Shown: positions 1 to 10,596, numbered from the stretch's first letter. The stretch: 64,000 nucleotides of DNA from Muriicola marianensis (GCF_014638095.1 NZ_BMFH01000002.1:310001-374000); one strand, 5' to 3'. Notes: generated from the letters alone by a model not told the origin. Numbers and translations are program-made.

Positions 1-1
1 A

Positions 2-1021
2 GCATTTCTGGCGAGTTTTGCCACGCGATATGAAAACTACAGTGATTTTGGTTCAACGATGAACTTTAAGCTGTCTACCCGGATCAAAGCCTCGGATAAT
101 CTCAATATCAGGGGGGCCGTAAATTCAGGATTCCGCGCACCTTCACTGCATCAGCTTAACTTTAATTCCACTTCCACGATCTTCGACAACTTGGGGAATC
201 CGCAGGAAGTGGGTACATTTTCCAATGATAGTAAGGCCGCCAATCTCCTGGGGATTCCGGAACTGAAGCAGGAAACATCAAAGAGTGTGAGTTTGGGTCT
301 CACCTCCAGGATTCCTTCGGCAAATCTCACGGTAACCCTGGATGGGTATTTTGTCAAGATCGATGACCGAGTGGTTTATACAGGACAGTTCTCAGGTCCG
401 GGAACCGGGACAGAACTCGATCTGCTGCTCAGACAGGCCAATGCCACAGCAGCTTCGTTCTTTGCCAATGCGATTGATACTGAATCCAAAGGAGTAGACC
501 TCGTGATCACGCATGATGCCTTGTTGGCCGATGGATGGAGACTTCGGTCCGATCTGGCCGGAACCTTTTCCAAGACCCAAAAGGTAGGGGATATCAATGC
601 TTCGGATGTTCTCCGTGATGCAGGATTGGTAGATACCTATTTTCCGGAAGACAGCAGGGTCTATTTGGAACAGGCCGTGCCCAGGACCAAGGTCAACCTG
701 ACCAACAACCTTTCCTCAGACCGATGGGTGTTCTTCCTCAGGAATGTATTCTTTGGAGAGGTGACTGAAGCAACCACGATTGTGGCCAATCAACAGGACT
801 TCGGGACGAAAATCGTGACCGATCTCTCTGTAGGCTTCAAGGCTTCCGAGGAATTGACACTGACTGTAGGTGCCAACAACCTCCTGGATGTATACCCGGA
901 CATGGCCGACCCTGCTTTTGGTAACAGGAGCGGCGGTAGATTCGACTGGTCCAGGAGATCGCAGCAATTCGGTATCGCCGGGCGGTTCCTGTTTGCGCGA
1001 CTGAGCCTTAATCTGAAGTAA
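2..1021 (+). CDS. TonB-dependent outer-membrane receptor, C-terminal part (5' end outside window)
   Basis: The reading frame is open from base 2, so this is the last ~339 residues of a larger gene. The methionine at base 59 is internal, because the frame upstream already reads as receptor sequence (ATRYENYSDFGST). The segment is the outer half of a 22-strand barrel: alternating aromatic and polar strands, the family's SGFRAPSLHQL stretch near the visible N-terminus, a strand reading LTLTVGANNLLDVYPD, and a last strand just before the stop. Receptors of this type import siderophores, vitamins or glycans across the outer membrane using TonB energy. The plug domain is missing from view, so the substrate cannot be inferred. 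A strong terminator follows directly. Confidence 0.9.
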   Translation, partial: AFLASFATRYENYSDFGSTMNFKLSTRIKASDNLNIRGAVNSGFRAPSLHQLNFNSTSTIFDNLGNPQEVGTFSNDSKAANLLGIPELKQETSKSVSLGLTSRIPSANLTVTLDGYFVKIDDRVVYTGQFSGPGTGTELDLLLRQANATAASFFANAIDTESKGVDLVITHDALLADGWRLRSDLAGTFSKTQKVGDINASDVLRDAGLVDTYFPEDSRVYLEQAVPRTKVNLTNNLSSDRWVFFLRNVFFGEVTEATTIVANQQDFGTKIVTDLSVGFKASEELTLTVGANNLLDVYPDMADPAFGNRSGGRFDWSRRSQQFGIAGRFLFARLSLNLK

Positions 1022-1041
1022 CTACTCGATATTGTAAGTCT

Positions 1042-1068
1042 AAGGCCCTGTGAACTCAGGGCCTTTTT
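1042..1068 (+). terminator. Rho-independent terminator after the TonB receptor
   Basis: Perfect inverted repeat AAGGCCCT / AGGGCCTT with an 8-nt loop, the right arm running into five T. It lies 20 nt after the receptor stop and separates it from the next gene. Confidence 0.85.
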
Positions 1069-1133
1069 CTTTCCGGTTATACTAAAGTGCAAACATCCCT
1101 GTTTAATGAGTATAACTCAATCCTTTCGCTCGG

Positions 1134-1574
1134 ATGATAAAAAATGCCATTCTTTTCTCTCTATTTGCCTTGTACAGCTTTGAAATCTCTGCCCAGTCCG
1201 GTGATTGCATGCTTGGTATAGGCGGGAATGACACAGAGACCATCATTCAGGTTTTTCAGCTCAGTGAGGAGCAGATCGGGAAGATGGAGGAATGGCGGGC
1301 CGAATTGGCTCTGGCCAACAAAATCTACCAGGACGAGATCCGCCAGCTGTTCGATACGCATCCCCAAAGTACGGATGAAGAATTGCAGGCCCTGGCCAAT
1401 AAATACAGGGTCCTTAAGGATAAAGTACTGGATAATGCCCGGGAATACGATATCCGTATGCTTAAGATCTTTAATCCCAGACAGTATGACCGCTACCTGG
1501 AACTTTGTGCGAGCGCACAAAGAGTTCCCTACAAAGTTGTACCCCGCCCATTCACAAACAAGGGACCCGAATAG
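1134..1574 (+). CDS. Small exported helical protein, Spy/CpxP-like in outline
   Basis: 146 residues. A signal peptide with predicted cleavage near SAQ-SGD (about residue 21) puts it in the periplasm or at the surface. The mature part is almost all charged helix and contains FQLSEEQIGKMEEW, which resembles the LSxEQ helices of Spy/CpxP-type periplasmic proteins, plus a late cysteine (LELC). I do not recognise a defined family. It stands alone between the receptor terminator and the pyrD promoter. No clear TAnnTTTG box is visible before it. Function unknown; a chaperone-like role is only a guess from the helix pattern. Confidence 0.7.
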   Translation: MIKNAILFSLFALYSFEISAQSGDCMLGIGGNDTETIIQVFQLSEEQIGKMEEWRAELALANKIYQDEIRQLFDTHPQSTDEELQALANKYRVLKDKVLDNAREYDIRMLKIFNPRQYDRYLELCASAQRVPYKVVPRPFTNKGPE

Positions 1575-1628
1575 TTATTCCCATATCAAATAAGGGCGAA
1601 AACCCGAAAGTGAGAAGATTGAAGTTTG

Positions 1629-1636
1629 TATTTTTG
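1629..1636 (+). promoter_or_regulatory. Bacteroidota -7 element of pyrD
   Basis: TATTTTTG matches TAnnTTTG. It ends 16 nt before the ATG at 1653, inside the possible N-terminal extension of pyrD, and so argues for the ATG at 1653 over an upstream TTG at 1626. Confidence 0.7.
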
Positions 1637-1652
1637 CCTTTCAAAAGGCCGT

Positions 1653-2705
1653 ATGTACAGGTTAATCATCAGACCTCTCCTATTTCTATTCGATCCTGAA
1701 AGTGTCCACCACTTCTCATTCCTGACCATCAGATGGATGGGTAAACTCGGTCTCTCCGGTCTTATCAGAAGATGCTATTTCGTGGAAGACCCCAGGTTAG
1801 AAAGGGAGGTTTTTGGATTGAAGTTTAAAAATCCGGTGGGCCTCGCCGCAGGGTTCGATAAGAATGCAGAATTGTACAATGAACTCTCCGACTTCGGATT
1901 TGGATTTGTCGAGATCGGGACCCTGACCCCCCGGGCCCAGGACGGAAACCCTAAAAAGAGGTTGTTCAGGCTCAAGGCAGACCAGGCGATCATCAACCGG
2001 ATGGGGTTTAACAATAAAGGGGTGGATGCGGCTGTGGAGCGACTTAAAAAAAGACATCGTGTCCTAATAGGCGGAAATATCGGCAAGAATAAGGTCACCC
2101 CCAACCGGGATGCTACCTCGGATTACCTTCTCTGTTTCAGGGCACTTTTTACTCATGTCGACTATTTTGTCGTCAACGTCAGCTCGCCCAATACTCCAGG
2201 GCTCCGTGAATTGCAGGAGAAAGAACCTCTTACAGCCCTTCTGAAAGCGCTTCAGGAAGAAAATTCTACCCTCGCCGGCAAATATGAGGTAAAGAGGAAA
2301 CCGATCCTGCTGAAGATCGCACCCGACCTGTCAAACGATCAGCTTTTGGATATCATCGATATCGTGAGAGGCACAGTACTTGATGGCGTTATCGCGACCA
2401 ATACGACGATAGGCAGGGAACATCTCAATTCTTCTCCGGAATTGACAGGCCAGGCAGGCGGACTCAGCGGTAAACCCCTGAGGGAACGCAGCACGGAAGT
2501 GATCCGTTTCCTGCATGAAAAAGGTAAGGGAGATTTCCCCATCATTGGCGTTGGAGGGATTCACTCCCCTGATGATGCCCTTGAAAAACTGGAAGCAGGT
2601 GCCAGCCTGGTCCAACTGTGGACCGGTTTTGTCTACGAAGGCCCCGTCCTGGTCAGGCAGATCAACAGGGCCCTGCTAATAAAGGAGGCTCAATCGGCCC
2701 AGTAA
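1653..2705 (+). CDS. pyrD: Dihydroorotate dehydrogenase (quinone), class 2
   Basis: Fourth step of pyrimidine synthesis: oxidises dihydroorotate to orotate and passes electrons to quinone at the inner membrane. 350 residues. An N-terminal amphipathic helix pair (about 1-40) of the class 2 type docks to the membrane. The TIM barrel carries [12 protein letters not shown] (about 60-71), the catalytic serine region [11 protein letters not shown] (Ser177/Ser178), KIAPDLS, TNTT and the FMN-phosphate loop [14 protein letters not shown] start it at ATG 1653 because the -7 box lies immediately upstream. Its last 16 nt overlap the convergent Dabb gene. Confidence 0.96.
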   Translation: MYRLIIRPLLFLFDPESVHHFSFLTIRWMGKLGLSGLIRRCYFVEDPRLEREVFGLKFKNPVGLAAGFDKNAELYNELSDFGFGFVEIGTLTPRAQDGNPKKRLFRLKADQAIINRMGFNNKGVDAAVERLKKRHRVLIGGNIGKNKVTPNRDATSDYLLCFRALFTHVDYFVVNVSSPNTPGLRELQEKEPLTALLKALQEENSTLAGKYEVKRKPILLKIAPDLSNDQLLDIIDIVRGTVLDGVIATNTTIGREHLNSSPELTGQAGGLSGKPLRERSTEVIRFLHEKGKGDFPIIGVGGIHSPDDALEKLEAGASLVQLWTGFVYEGPVLVRQINRALLIKEAQSAQ

Positions 2706-3106
2706 TCTACCACAAGTACGTCTTCCAGAATAGGTCCCAGGAGATTTCCAAATGCTTTGTGATCGGGGTGAGGCAGGTAGAGGTCTCTGTCTTCTTCTGA
2801 TTTAAAGGTGAGGAAGAAGCAATGTGTAAATCCCTTATCCAGGCCTTCCGGACTGTTGTTGATCCCCCATTCCAGGTTTACGATCTGCGGTATTTTGGAT
2901 TTCAGGTCGACAAAGGCCTTTCGGACTTCTGCAATCTCGTCGGCAGAGGCACCGGCCTTGAATTTGAACAAGACCACATGGCGCAGCAAAGAATCTTTCT
3001 CTTGCGTAGTATCTGCTGTATCGATATGTCTTTTCACGGGAATTATTTCTGTTCTGAGAAGGAGGAAACCCAGGACCAACGCCAGGCCCAGCAAGGGAAT
3101 TTTCAT
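2690..3106 (-). CDS. Dabb-domain (stress-responsive alpha/beta barrel) protein, membrane-anchored
   Basis: 138 residues: an N-terminal hydrophobic segment (about 3-18, signal peptide or anchor), a short linker, then a Dabb domain from about residue 40 that opens [13 protein letters not shown] and closes with the HPDHKAF and VVDYW strands typical of this dimeric ferredoxin-like fold. Members are small ligand-binding proteins or unassigned; no catalytic residues can be assigned here. It is transcribed towards pyrD and the two stops overlap tail to tail by 16 nt. Divergent from the LysE gene. Confidence 0.85.
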   Translation of the reverse strand: MKIPLLGLALVLGFLLLRTEIIPVKRHIDTADTTQEKDSLLRHVVLFKFKAGASADEIAEVRKAFVDLKSKIPQIVNLEWGINNSPEGLDKGFTHCFFLTFKSEEDRDLYLPHPDHKAFGNLLGPILEDVLVVDYWAD

Positions 3107-3135
3107 GATCTAAATTTTTGTAAGATATAAAAAAG

Positions 3136-3143
3136 TACGTTTG
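3136..3143 (+). promoter_or_regulatory. -7 element upstream of the LysE-family gene
   Basis: TACGTTTG matches TAnnTTTG and ends 30 nt before the GTG start at 3174, in the divergent gap with the Dabb gene. Confidence 0.55.
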
Positions 3144-3173
3144 TTTGTCCTGAGATTCAAATAGGTACCTGAA

Positions 3174-3800
3174 GTGAATTACGAGATCCTGTGGGCGTTC
3201 TCCCTGGCTACAGCGGCCCTGGCCATTTTTCCCGGTCCGGACAATATCTTCGTGCTTACATTGAGTATTGTCCATGGAAAAAAGTACGGCTTGGCCACCA
3301 CTGCAGGATTGATCTCCGGCTGCCTGGTTCATACAACCCTCCTGGCCTTTGGGGTGTCTGCCATCATTAGCCTGAACCCTATGTTGTTCTATACGATCAA
3401 GATCTTTGGGGCGCTCTATCTGTTCTATCTGGCGTTCCGTGTCATGCGATCCGAGGCTCAACTCAACCTGGAGGTGAACGGACGTCCAAAAAAGACACTC
3501 TGGCAACTATATCGACAGGGATTCATCATGAATGTGCTCAACCCAAAGGTGACCATCTTTTTTCTCGCTTTTTTTCCGGGTTTCCTGTTCAGTGATTACA
3601 TAAGTACGACCCTGCAATTCTATATCCTTGGGATCTTATTCATGATCATCTCATTTACCATCTTTGCCCTCATTGCCCTTCTCGCCGGATCTATATCGGG
3701 CTATTTGCAAACCCACCGGGGAGCACCTGTCTTCCTGAAATGGCTGCAGGTCCTGGTTTTTGCGGGGATCGGACTTTACCTGCTTTTATCCTATAAATAG
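3174..3800 (+). CDS. LysE/RhtB-family amino-acid exporter
   Basis: 208 residues, GTG start. Six hydrophobic segments and the family signature GPDNIFVLTLSIVHGKKYGLATTAGLISG at the N-terminus (shown here as its landmarks GPDN and GKKYGL), followed by NVLNPKVTIFFLAFFPGF in the middle. The family exports amino acids or homoserine lactones by proton antiport across the inner membrane; the substrate cannot be read from sequence. It is followed by an HMG-CoA-lyase-like gene that has its own -7 box, so co-transcription is possible but not required. Confidence 0.9.
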   Translation: MNYEILWAFSLATAALAIFPGPDNIFVLTLSIVHGKKYGLATTAGLISGCLVHTTLLAFGVSAIISLNPMLFYTIKIFGALYLFYLAFRVMRSEAQLNLEVNGRPKKTLWQLYRQGFIMNVLNPKVTIFFLAFFPGFLFSDYISTTLQFYILGILFMIISFTIFALIALLAGSISGYLQTHRGAPVFLKWLQVLVFAGIGLYLLLSYK

Positions 3801-3803
3801 TAG

Positions 3804-3811
3804 TACTTTTG
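3804..3811 (+). promoter_or_regulatory. -7 element of the HMG-CoA-lyase-like gene
   Basis: TACTTTTG matches TAnnTTTG three bases after the LysE stop and 23 nt before a GTG codon at 3835. It supports that GTG as the start rather than codons inside the LysE gene. Confidence 0.65.
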
Positions 3812-3834
3812 AGAGAGTAAAAAAGACTGTTGAA

Positions 3835-4704
3835 GTGCCTGCAGAAAAGGTTGCCATCATAGAGTGCCCCAGGGATGCCATGCAGGGTATCAAGAACTTT
3901 ATTCCCACAGAGGAGAAGGTCAAATACATCCAGGCATTACTGGGATGTGGCTTTCATACGATCGATTTCGGAAGTTTTGTTTCTCCCAGGGCAGTCCCCC
4001 AAATGGCTGATACGGCAGCAGTATTGGAAGGGTTGGACCTATCAAAAAAACAGTCGAAATTACTCGCTATCGTTGCCAATGTAAGGGGGGCTCAGGACGC
4101 ATCCGAATTCGGGCCTATCGATTACCTGGGATATCCCTTTTCCATTTCTGAGAATTTCCAGATGCGAAATACGCACAAGACCATTGCACAATCAACAGAA
4201 GTGCTCAGGGAGATCCTCGATATTGCTGCAAATTCAGGCAAGGAGGTGGTAGTTTACATTTCAATGGGATTTGGTAATCCTTATGGTGATCCGTGGAACG
4301 TGGAGATCGTTGGAGAATGGGCGGAGAAGCTCACAGCCATGGGAGTCAGAATCCTGTCTCTCTCAGACACCGTTGGTACCTCTACGCCTGAAGATATCTC
4401 CTATCTCTTCTCTGAGCTGATCCCCATGTATCCCGGAGTGGAATTTGGCGCCCATCTTCACACGACTCCGAATACCTGGCACGAAAAGATCGATGCGGCC
4501 TTTAAGGCAGGATGCAGGAGATATGACGGGGCTATTCAGGGATTTGGAGGATGTCCCATGGCAAGGGATGAATTGACGGGCAACATGCCAACTGAAAAGA
4601 TGTTATCCTATTTTACGGCTAAAAAGGCCCAAACCGGGGTGAGCTGGACCGCCTTTGAGGCGGCCCATAATCGTGCTACCCAGCTATTTTCAAAGTATTT
4701 CTAA
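3835..4704 (+). CDS. Hydroxymethylglutaryl-CoA lyase-like protein (HMGL/DRE-TIM family)
   Basis: 289 residues from the GTG at 3835. HMG-CoA lyase splits HMG-CoA to acetoacetate and acetyl-CoA in leucine breakdown. The metal-site motif is ECPRDAMQG, where the usual form is EVGPRDGLQ; HLHTTP gives the two metal-ligand histidines and GFGGCPMA the catalytic cysteine loop. These fit the HMGL branch better than isopropylmalate synthase. Start choice rests on the -7 box at 3804-3811; longer frames would run back into the LysE gene. Converges with the TonB receptor after an 11-nt gap. No other leucine-degradation gene is adjacent. Confidence 0.85.
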   Translation: MPAEKVAIIECPRDAMQGIKNFIPTEEKVKYIQALLGCGFHTIDFGSFVSPRAVPQMADTAAVLEGLDLSKKQSKLLAIVANVRGAQDASEFGPIDYLGYPFSISENFQMRNTHKTIAQSTEVLREILDIAANSGKEVVVYISMGFGNPYGDPWNVEIVGEWAEKLTAMGVRILSLSDTVGTSTPEDISYLFSELIPMYPGVEFGAHLHTTPNTWHEKIDAAFKAGCRRYDGAIQGFGGCPMARDELTGNMPTEKMLSYFTAKKAQTGVSWTAFEAAHNRATQLFSKYF

Positions 4705-4715
4705 TATTCTTCCTT

Positions 4716-6947
4716 TTAATACTGCAGTCTTACGCCCAGGTAAGCCCCCAGGGGATGTCCGGGTCGCAAACCTGCAGGCACCCTGGACACTGCGTATTTC
4801 TCATCCAGCATGTTGATGAAATTGAGGGTCAGACTTGCATTGGGGTTAATGTGATAAGCCCCGGCGAGATCCAGCACAAAACTGGAAGGAACCCGTTCGT
4901 CCGATGGGATGGACCCCTGTCCTGCCAGTGTTCGGAATTCACCGTTGTACCGGCCACTGAGATTGATGTCGAAGGTTTTGTGTTCCAGAGACAGGGTAGT
5001 GTTGAATTGATGTTTGGAGATGTAGGGAAGTTCATCTCCTGTGGTCACGTCGCCCCATATATCTTCTGCACTGCCAAAACTACTCTGGAATTCCGTGTCC
5101 GTGTAGGTGTAGGCAAAAGTGAGGGGCAAACTCAATTTGTCATGGGATTGAAGGAAATCGTAGTTGAGGAGGAGTTCGATCCCCTGTACTTTGACCTCCC
5201 CGGCATTGAACTGTTCCAGGCTGCCGGTTCCTCCCGTGGCTGCAAGGTCGCTCCCCAGCAAGTTGCTGTAATCATTGTAGAAGCCGATAAGCTCCCCGGA
5301 GATCCCTTTAAATCTGAATCGGGAACCCAGTTCCAAATTGATACTCTCCTCGGCTTTTTCATCCTCCCTGCTGGTAGGAGGCGCAAATCCCTTGTGAACT
5401 CCACCAAAAATGGAGAATCCATCGAAGTTGTAGTTGAATCCAACCCCTGGGATCCAGACGTCTGTCCGGTTCTCGCGCACAGACAATGAAGTTCCCAGGC
5501 GTTCTATGTCGCTGGTGCCGAAGTCTGTCCGGCCCAGGCGAATGTTCTCGTATCTGAGGCCGGGAGTCAGTGTGAGTTCTTTGTATTTAAACTTGTAAAG
5601 GGCGAATGTCGCAAGGGCTGTGGCATCGCTTATCCTGTTGGCATCCGTGCCCGGTACACCTGAGGAGGTACGGATCATACTGCCGTCTGTTATTCGGTAT
5701 CCGTCGATGAACTGGAAACGGTCCTCTTCATCGTAGTGGTATCTCACTCCTATCTCAATGTCGTGAAAGGTATTTTCCCCAGTCCAGTGATAGTCGAACT
5801 TGGTCTGCAGCCCTTTTGAAATATAACCCCGTGCATTCGCCTTAACGAGCAGAGCATTATCAGGACTATCAGCTGCTCCCGTGATCACATCCAGGTATTC
5901 AGAATTATTCGAAGGGTCGGAGAGGATGCCGGAAACACCGCGGCGTTCCCCGTTCAGAGTTACCCCATCCAGTTTGTACCAGTTCCTGGTAAAGCCGTTG
6001 TAATAGGCATTCGTTGTGATATGGAAATTGTCACTAAAGGCCAACAGGTGAGTAAGCATGAACTGTTTGTGGTCATTGACCATTTCGTCTTCGGCGGTTC
6101 CCGCATATCTCCGGAAAGGAGTAGCACTGAAATCCGCATCGCTCAGACCCACATAGGTCTCATTGGATTCCTCGTCCGAGTACTGGAACTTGAATTCGAG
6201 GGATTGCTGAAGGCTGGCTGCGGGGCCGGTATTCACCCTGAATTTAGCCACGAGGTCATTTTTATCGAATCCCGTATTTCCTCTGGAATCCAGGTTTTTA
6301 AAACCATCGGAATTGAAATTCAGGTACTCTATCATATAACCAAACCGCTCTTTGGAATCTCCAAGTTTTGCGTGCAATCTGCCGCTGTTGTAATTTCCAT
6401 AGGAGGCTGAGAGAAATGCGTTAAAATCATCGGGGATCTGTGTCGAGAGCATGTTGATCGCTCCTCCGGTGGTAAAGGGGCCGTATTGAACCTGGCTGCT
6501 CCCTTTGAGGATCTCTACTGCCTGCATTCTTGCAACAGAGGGAAAATAGTAGGCGGCCGGGGCGCTGTAAGGTGCCGGGGCGATCAGCACTCCGTCTTCC
6601 ATCAGGGTGATTTTTGCGCTCCTTTCGGGGGAGGTTCCTCTGAGACTGATATTGGGCCGGAGTCCAAATCCGTCTTCTTCGTAGTAATTCACCCCGGGTA
6701 CCGATCTCAGCACCCTGTTGATATCTGAGTAGTTAAAAGTGGCGAGTTCCTGAGGAGAAATGTAAAAAGCCGAACCGGTGCGATTCTCAGCCTGATACTT
6801 GCTGCCCAGGATCACATTGGCGGAGAGCACTACTTCATCGAGGCGGATGAGGTTGGAGTCCTTGGATTGTGTTATAAGCCGGGCGTTTTGGGCCAGCATC
6901 GAACAGGAAAATAATACGGTGACGAGGGTGAGTAAGTGTTTGTACAT
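4716..6947 (-). CDS. TonB-dependent receptor, FecA-like (iron-chelate type)
   Basis: 743 residues starting MYKHLLTLVTVLFSC, with a signal peptide ending near LAQ. The plug domain (about 35-165) carries the ferric-citrate-receptor pattern GLRPNISLRGTSPERS, LMEDGVLIAPAPY and VEILKGSSQVQYGPFTTGGAIN; the barrel follows to a C-terminal YLGVRLQY strand. There is no N-terminal FecR-signalling domain and no carboxypeptidase-like repeat. Likely imports a ferric chelate across the outer membrane. An in-frame extension upstream to 7016 would run through the promoter and is rejected. Regulation looks metal-dependent: see the two inverted repeats at 6950-6968 and 7022-7040 around the -7 box. Confidence 0.92.
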   Translation of the reverse strand: MYKHLLTLVTVLFSCSMLAQNARLITQSKDSNLIRLDEVVLSANVILGSKYQAENRTGSAFYISPQELATFNYSDINRVLRSVPGVNYYEEDGFGLRPNISLRGTSPERSAKITLMEDGVLIAPAPYSAPAAYYFPSVARMQAVEILKGSSQVQYGPFTTGGAINMLSTQIPDDFNAFLSASYGNYNSGRLHAKLGDSKERFGYMIEYLNFNSDGFKNLDSRGNTGFDKNDLVAKFRVNTGPAASLQQSLEFKFQYSDEESNETYVGLSDADFSATPFRRYAGTAEDEMVNDHKQFMLTHLLAFSDNFHITTNAYYNGFTRNWYKLDGVTLNGERRGVSGILSDPSNNSEYLDVITGAADSPDNALLVKANARGYISKGLQTKFDYHWTGENTFHDIEIGVRYHYDEEDRFQFIDGYRITDGSMIRTSSGVPGTDANRISDATALATFALYKFKYKELTLTPGLRYENIRLGRTDFGTSDIERLGTSLSVRENRTDVWIPGVGFNYNFDGFSIFGGVHKGFAPPTSREDEKAEESINLELGSRFRFKGISGELIGFYNDYSNLLGSDLAATGGTGSLEQFNAGEVKVQGIELLLNYDFLQSHDKLSLPLTFAYTYTDTEFQSSFGSAEDIWGDVTTGDELPYISKHQFNTTLSLEHKTFDINLSGRYNGEFRTLAGQGSIPSDERVPSSFVLDLAGAYHINPNASLTLNFINMLDEKYAVSRVPAGLRPGHPLGAYLGVRLQY

Positions 6948-6949
6948 AT

Positions 6950-6968
6950 TATTTAGACTAATTAAATA
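6950..6968 (-). promoter_or_regulatory. Candidate metalloregulator operator, promoter-proximal
   Basis: 19-bp inverted repeat TATTTA-gactaat-TAAATA, two bases before the receptor ATG and downstream of the expected transcription start. It shares the half-site ATTTAGACT with the second repeat at 7022-7040. Size and symmetry resemble Fur/DtxR-class sites; which regulator binds is not known. Confidence 0.5.
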
Positions 6969-6986
6969 TAAGATGTTCTCAGAGGA

Positions 6987-6994
6987 CAAAAGTA
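6987..6994 (-). promoter_or_regulatory. -7 element of the FecA-like receptor
   Basis: On the minus strand TACTTTTG (CAAAAGTA as written) matches TAnnTTTG, 39 nt before the receptor ATG and between the two candidate operators. Confidence 0.65.
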
Positions 6995-7021
6995 GACCGC
7001 AATTGCCGCATTTCAAAATTA

Positions 7022-7040
7022 ATTTAGACTTTTTCTAAAT
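7022..7040 (-). promoter_or_regulatory. Candidate metalloregulator operator, distal
   Basis: Perfect 7-5-7 inverted repeat ATTTAGA-ctttt-TCTAAAT, 27 bp upstream of the receptor -7 element. It has the same ATTTAGACT half-site as 6950-6968. Confidence 0.55.
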
Positions 7041-7042
7041 AA

Positions 7043-8647
<1,605 letters not shown>

Positions 8648-8655
8648 ACAGAGGC

Positions 8656-9192
8656 TTATTTGCCCTGTCCGCTATAAGTTTTCCAATCGAGTTCTTTGTA
8701 AATATCCTCCCCAAAGTAACGGGCGATATTCAAAAATGGCCCGGGCTTCTGGTAGCCCGGTACAGGCGAGAGCATGTTGAATTGCTCGTCGAGAAAAACC
8801 ACAGTAGGGTAGCTGAGTCGGCCCTGTAACAGGGCTGCAGCAAATTGATGGTATCCCCTTCTTCCTGAGGGGACATAGGTGTAGGTCTTTCCTTTGAATT
8901 CAATAGGTTCCTTTCCTTCTCCATCCATCTTGACCATATAGAAATTCTCATTCATATAGGCCGCTACCTGGGGATTCTGGAAGGTATCCTTATCCATACG
9001 CTTGCACCAGCCACACCAGTCGGTATACACGTCTATAAATATCTTTTTGGCGTTGCCTTCTGTCCTGGCCAGCTCTGTGGCTTCCTGCCAGGTAAGCCAG
9101 TTCACCTGTTGGCCCCTGACTTCTTGGGTCGCCCCGCTCAGAACAAAGGTTAGGAATAAGAGAGTGAGTATAGAGAATTGTTTCATAGCCAT
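8656..9192 (-). CDS. Exported thioredoxin-fold protein (WCGWC)
   Basis: 178 residues. An N-terminal signal peptide ends near VRGQ. The thioredoxin domain has IDVYTDWCGWCKRMDKDTF (redox pair CGWC, about residues 60-63) and the cis-proline loop SYPTVVFLD. The layout matches the Thioredoxin_7/DUF255-like proteins of Bacteroidota, which act on periplasmic disulfides; reductase or isomerase activity cannot be separated by sequence. A second ATG at 9186 could equally be the start. A 13-bp palindrome lies 7 bp upstream of the first ATG. Confidence 0.85.
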   Translation of the reverse strand: MAMKQFSILTLLFLTFVLSGATQEVRGQQVNWLTWQEATELARTEGNAKKIFIDVYTDWCGWCKRMDKDTFQNPQVAAYMNENFYMVKMDGEGKEPIEFKGKTYTYVPSGRRGYHQFAAALLQGRLSYPTVVFLDEQFNMLSPVPGYQKPGPFLNIARYFGEDIYKELDWKTYSGQGK

Positions 9193-9198
9193 TTGTTT

Positions 9199-9211
9199 CG
9201 ACCTTTGGTCG
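9199..9211. promoter_or_regulatory. Short palindrome before the thioredoxin-like gene
   Basis: CGACC-TTT-GGTCG, perfect 5-bp arms, 7 bp before the ATG at 9192. Could be an operator or a small leader hairpin; chance occurrence is not excluded. Confidence 0.25.
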
Positions 9212-9286
9212 TAATCTTACCACTAAAATAACGAATTTCTATCTCCTTTATTTTAAGGATCGACTCAGGAATACTCGAGAGGGTAT

Positions 9287-10528
9287 TTATTTGGCTGCTA
9301 CCCTCTTCTTTGCGGGCTCAAAAAGTTCGGGATGGTCTACCTGGTTGCGAATGATGTCGTCAAAGGTCTCGCGCTTGCTGATCAGGTGAGCCTTCCCTTT
9401 GTGCCACATGACCTCCGCCGGTCTGTAGCGGGAGTTGTAGTTGCTGGCCATGGTATAGCAGTAGGCTCCCGCATTGCGGAAACACAGGATATCGCCCTCC
9501 CTGATCTCGCTGATCCTTCGGTTGCTGCCAAAGGTATCGGTCTCACAGATATAGCCGACAACGGAGTAGTATCGTTCTCTACCATCTGGATTGGAGATAT
9601 TGATGATCTCGTGGGAGGCACCGTAGAGCATAGGGCGGATCAGATGGTTAAATCCGGAGTCCACACTGGCAAAGACGGTCGATGTGGTCTGTTTTACCAC
9701 ATTTACACGGGCCAGGAAAAAGCCGGCTTCGCTTACCAGGAATTTACCGGGTTCAAAGGCCAGGGTAAGGTCGCGCCCGTATTCCTTGCAGAATTCGTTA
9801 AAGCGGTTCCCCAGTTTCTGACCCAGTTCCTCAATATTGGTCTGGATATCCCCGGCTTTGTAAGGCACCTTGAAGCCACTTCCAAAATCTATGAACTCCA
9901 GGTTCTCAAAGTGTTTGGCCGTTTCGAAAAGGATCTCCGAAGCGTACAGGAAAACCTCTATGTCGAGAATGTCACTTCCCGTATGCATGTGGATGCCGTT
10001 GATGTTCATTTTGGTAAGATCCACGATCCTCAGCAGGTGGGGGATCTGGTGGATGCTGATCCCGAATTTGGAATCTATATGGCCCACGGAGATCTTGGTA
10101 TTTCCCCCGGCCATGACATGGGGGTTGATCCTGATGCAGACAGGTACATGGGGATGCCTGGTCCCAAATTGTTCCAGGATAGAGAGGTTGTCTATATTGA
10201 TCCTGACACCTAGTCGGGTCGCTTCTTCGATCTCTTCCAAAGAAACGCCGTTCGGGGTATAGATGATATCCTCAGGGGAGAATCCCGCCAGGAGACCCAG
10301 CCTTACCTCTTGAATGGAAACGGTGTCGAGGCCGCTGCCCAGGCTATTCATCAACCTTAAAATACTTAAATTGGACAGGGCTTTGGCCGCATAATTCAGT
10401 TTTAGGCGCGGAACCCCGCTGAAGGCCTGTGTCAGACTTTTGAACTGTGCTGTGATCTTTTCCGTGTCGTATACATAGACCGGAGCTCCAAATTCGTCCA
10501 CTATATTTAAGAGATCTGCATGCTTCAT
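9287..10528 (-). CDS. lysA: Diaminopimelate decarboxylase
   Basis: 413 residues. Decarboxylates meso-diaminopimelate to L-lysine with PLP, the last step of the DAP pathway. PLP lysine is K49 in KLNYAAKALSN; HMHTGSDI and FGSGFKVPY form the phosphate site; EPGKFLV and the active-site cysteine in ICETDTF complete the alanine-racemase-like fold. Single gene with its own promoter; dapD of the same pathway is in this window 20 kb away. Normal length and no anomalies. Start at ATG 10528 is fixed by a -7 box 16 nt upstream. Confidence 0.95.
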   Translation of the reverse strand: MKHADLLNIVDEFGAPVYVYDTEKITAQFKSLTQAFSGVPRLKLNYAAKALSNLSILRLMNSLGSGLDTVSIQEVRLGLLAGFSPEDIIYTPNGVSLEEIEEATRLGVRINIDNLSILEQFGTRHPHVPVCIRINPHVMAGGNTKISVGHIDSKFGISIHQIPHLLRIVDLTKMNINGIHMHTGSDILDIEVFLYASEILFETAKHFENLEFIDFGSGFKVPYKAGDIQTNIEELGQKLGNRFNEFCKEYGRDLTLAFEPGKFLVSEAGFFLARVNVVKQTTSTVFASVDSGFNHLIRPMLYGASHEIINISNPDGRERYYSVVGYICETDTFGSNRRISEIREGDILCFRNAGAYCYTMASNYNSRYRPAEVMWHKGKAHLISKRETFDDIIRNQVDHPELFEPAKKRVAAK

Positions 10529-10544
10529 GATGAATACTTTAGGG

Positions 10545-10552
10545 CAAAACTA
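10545..10552 (-). promoter_or_regulatory. -7 element of lysA
   Basis: Minus-strand TAGTTTTG (CAAAACTA as written), matching TAnnTTTG, 16 nt before the lysA start. Confidence 0.65.
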
Positions 10553-10596
10553 AGGCAGTTGCCGGGTCCACCCAAAATAAAAACATATAAATAGAA

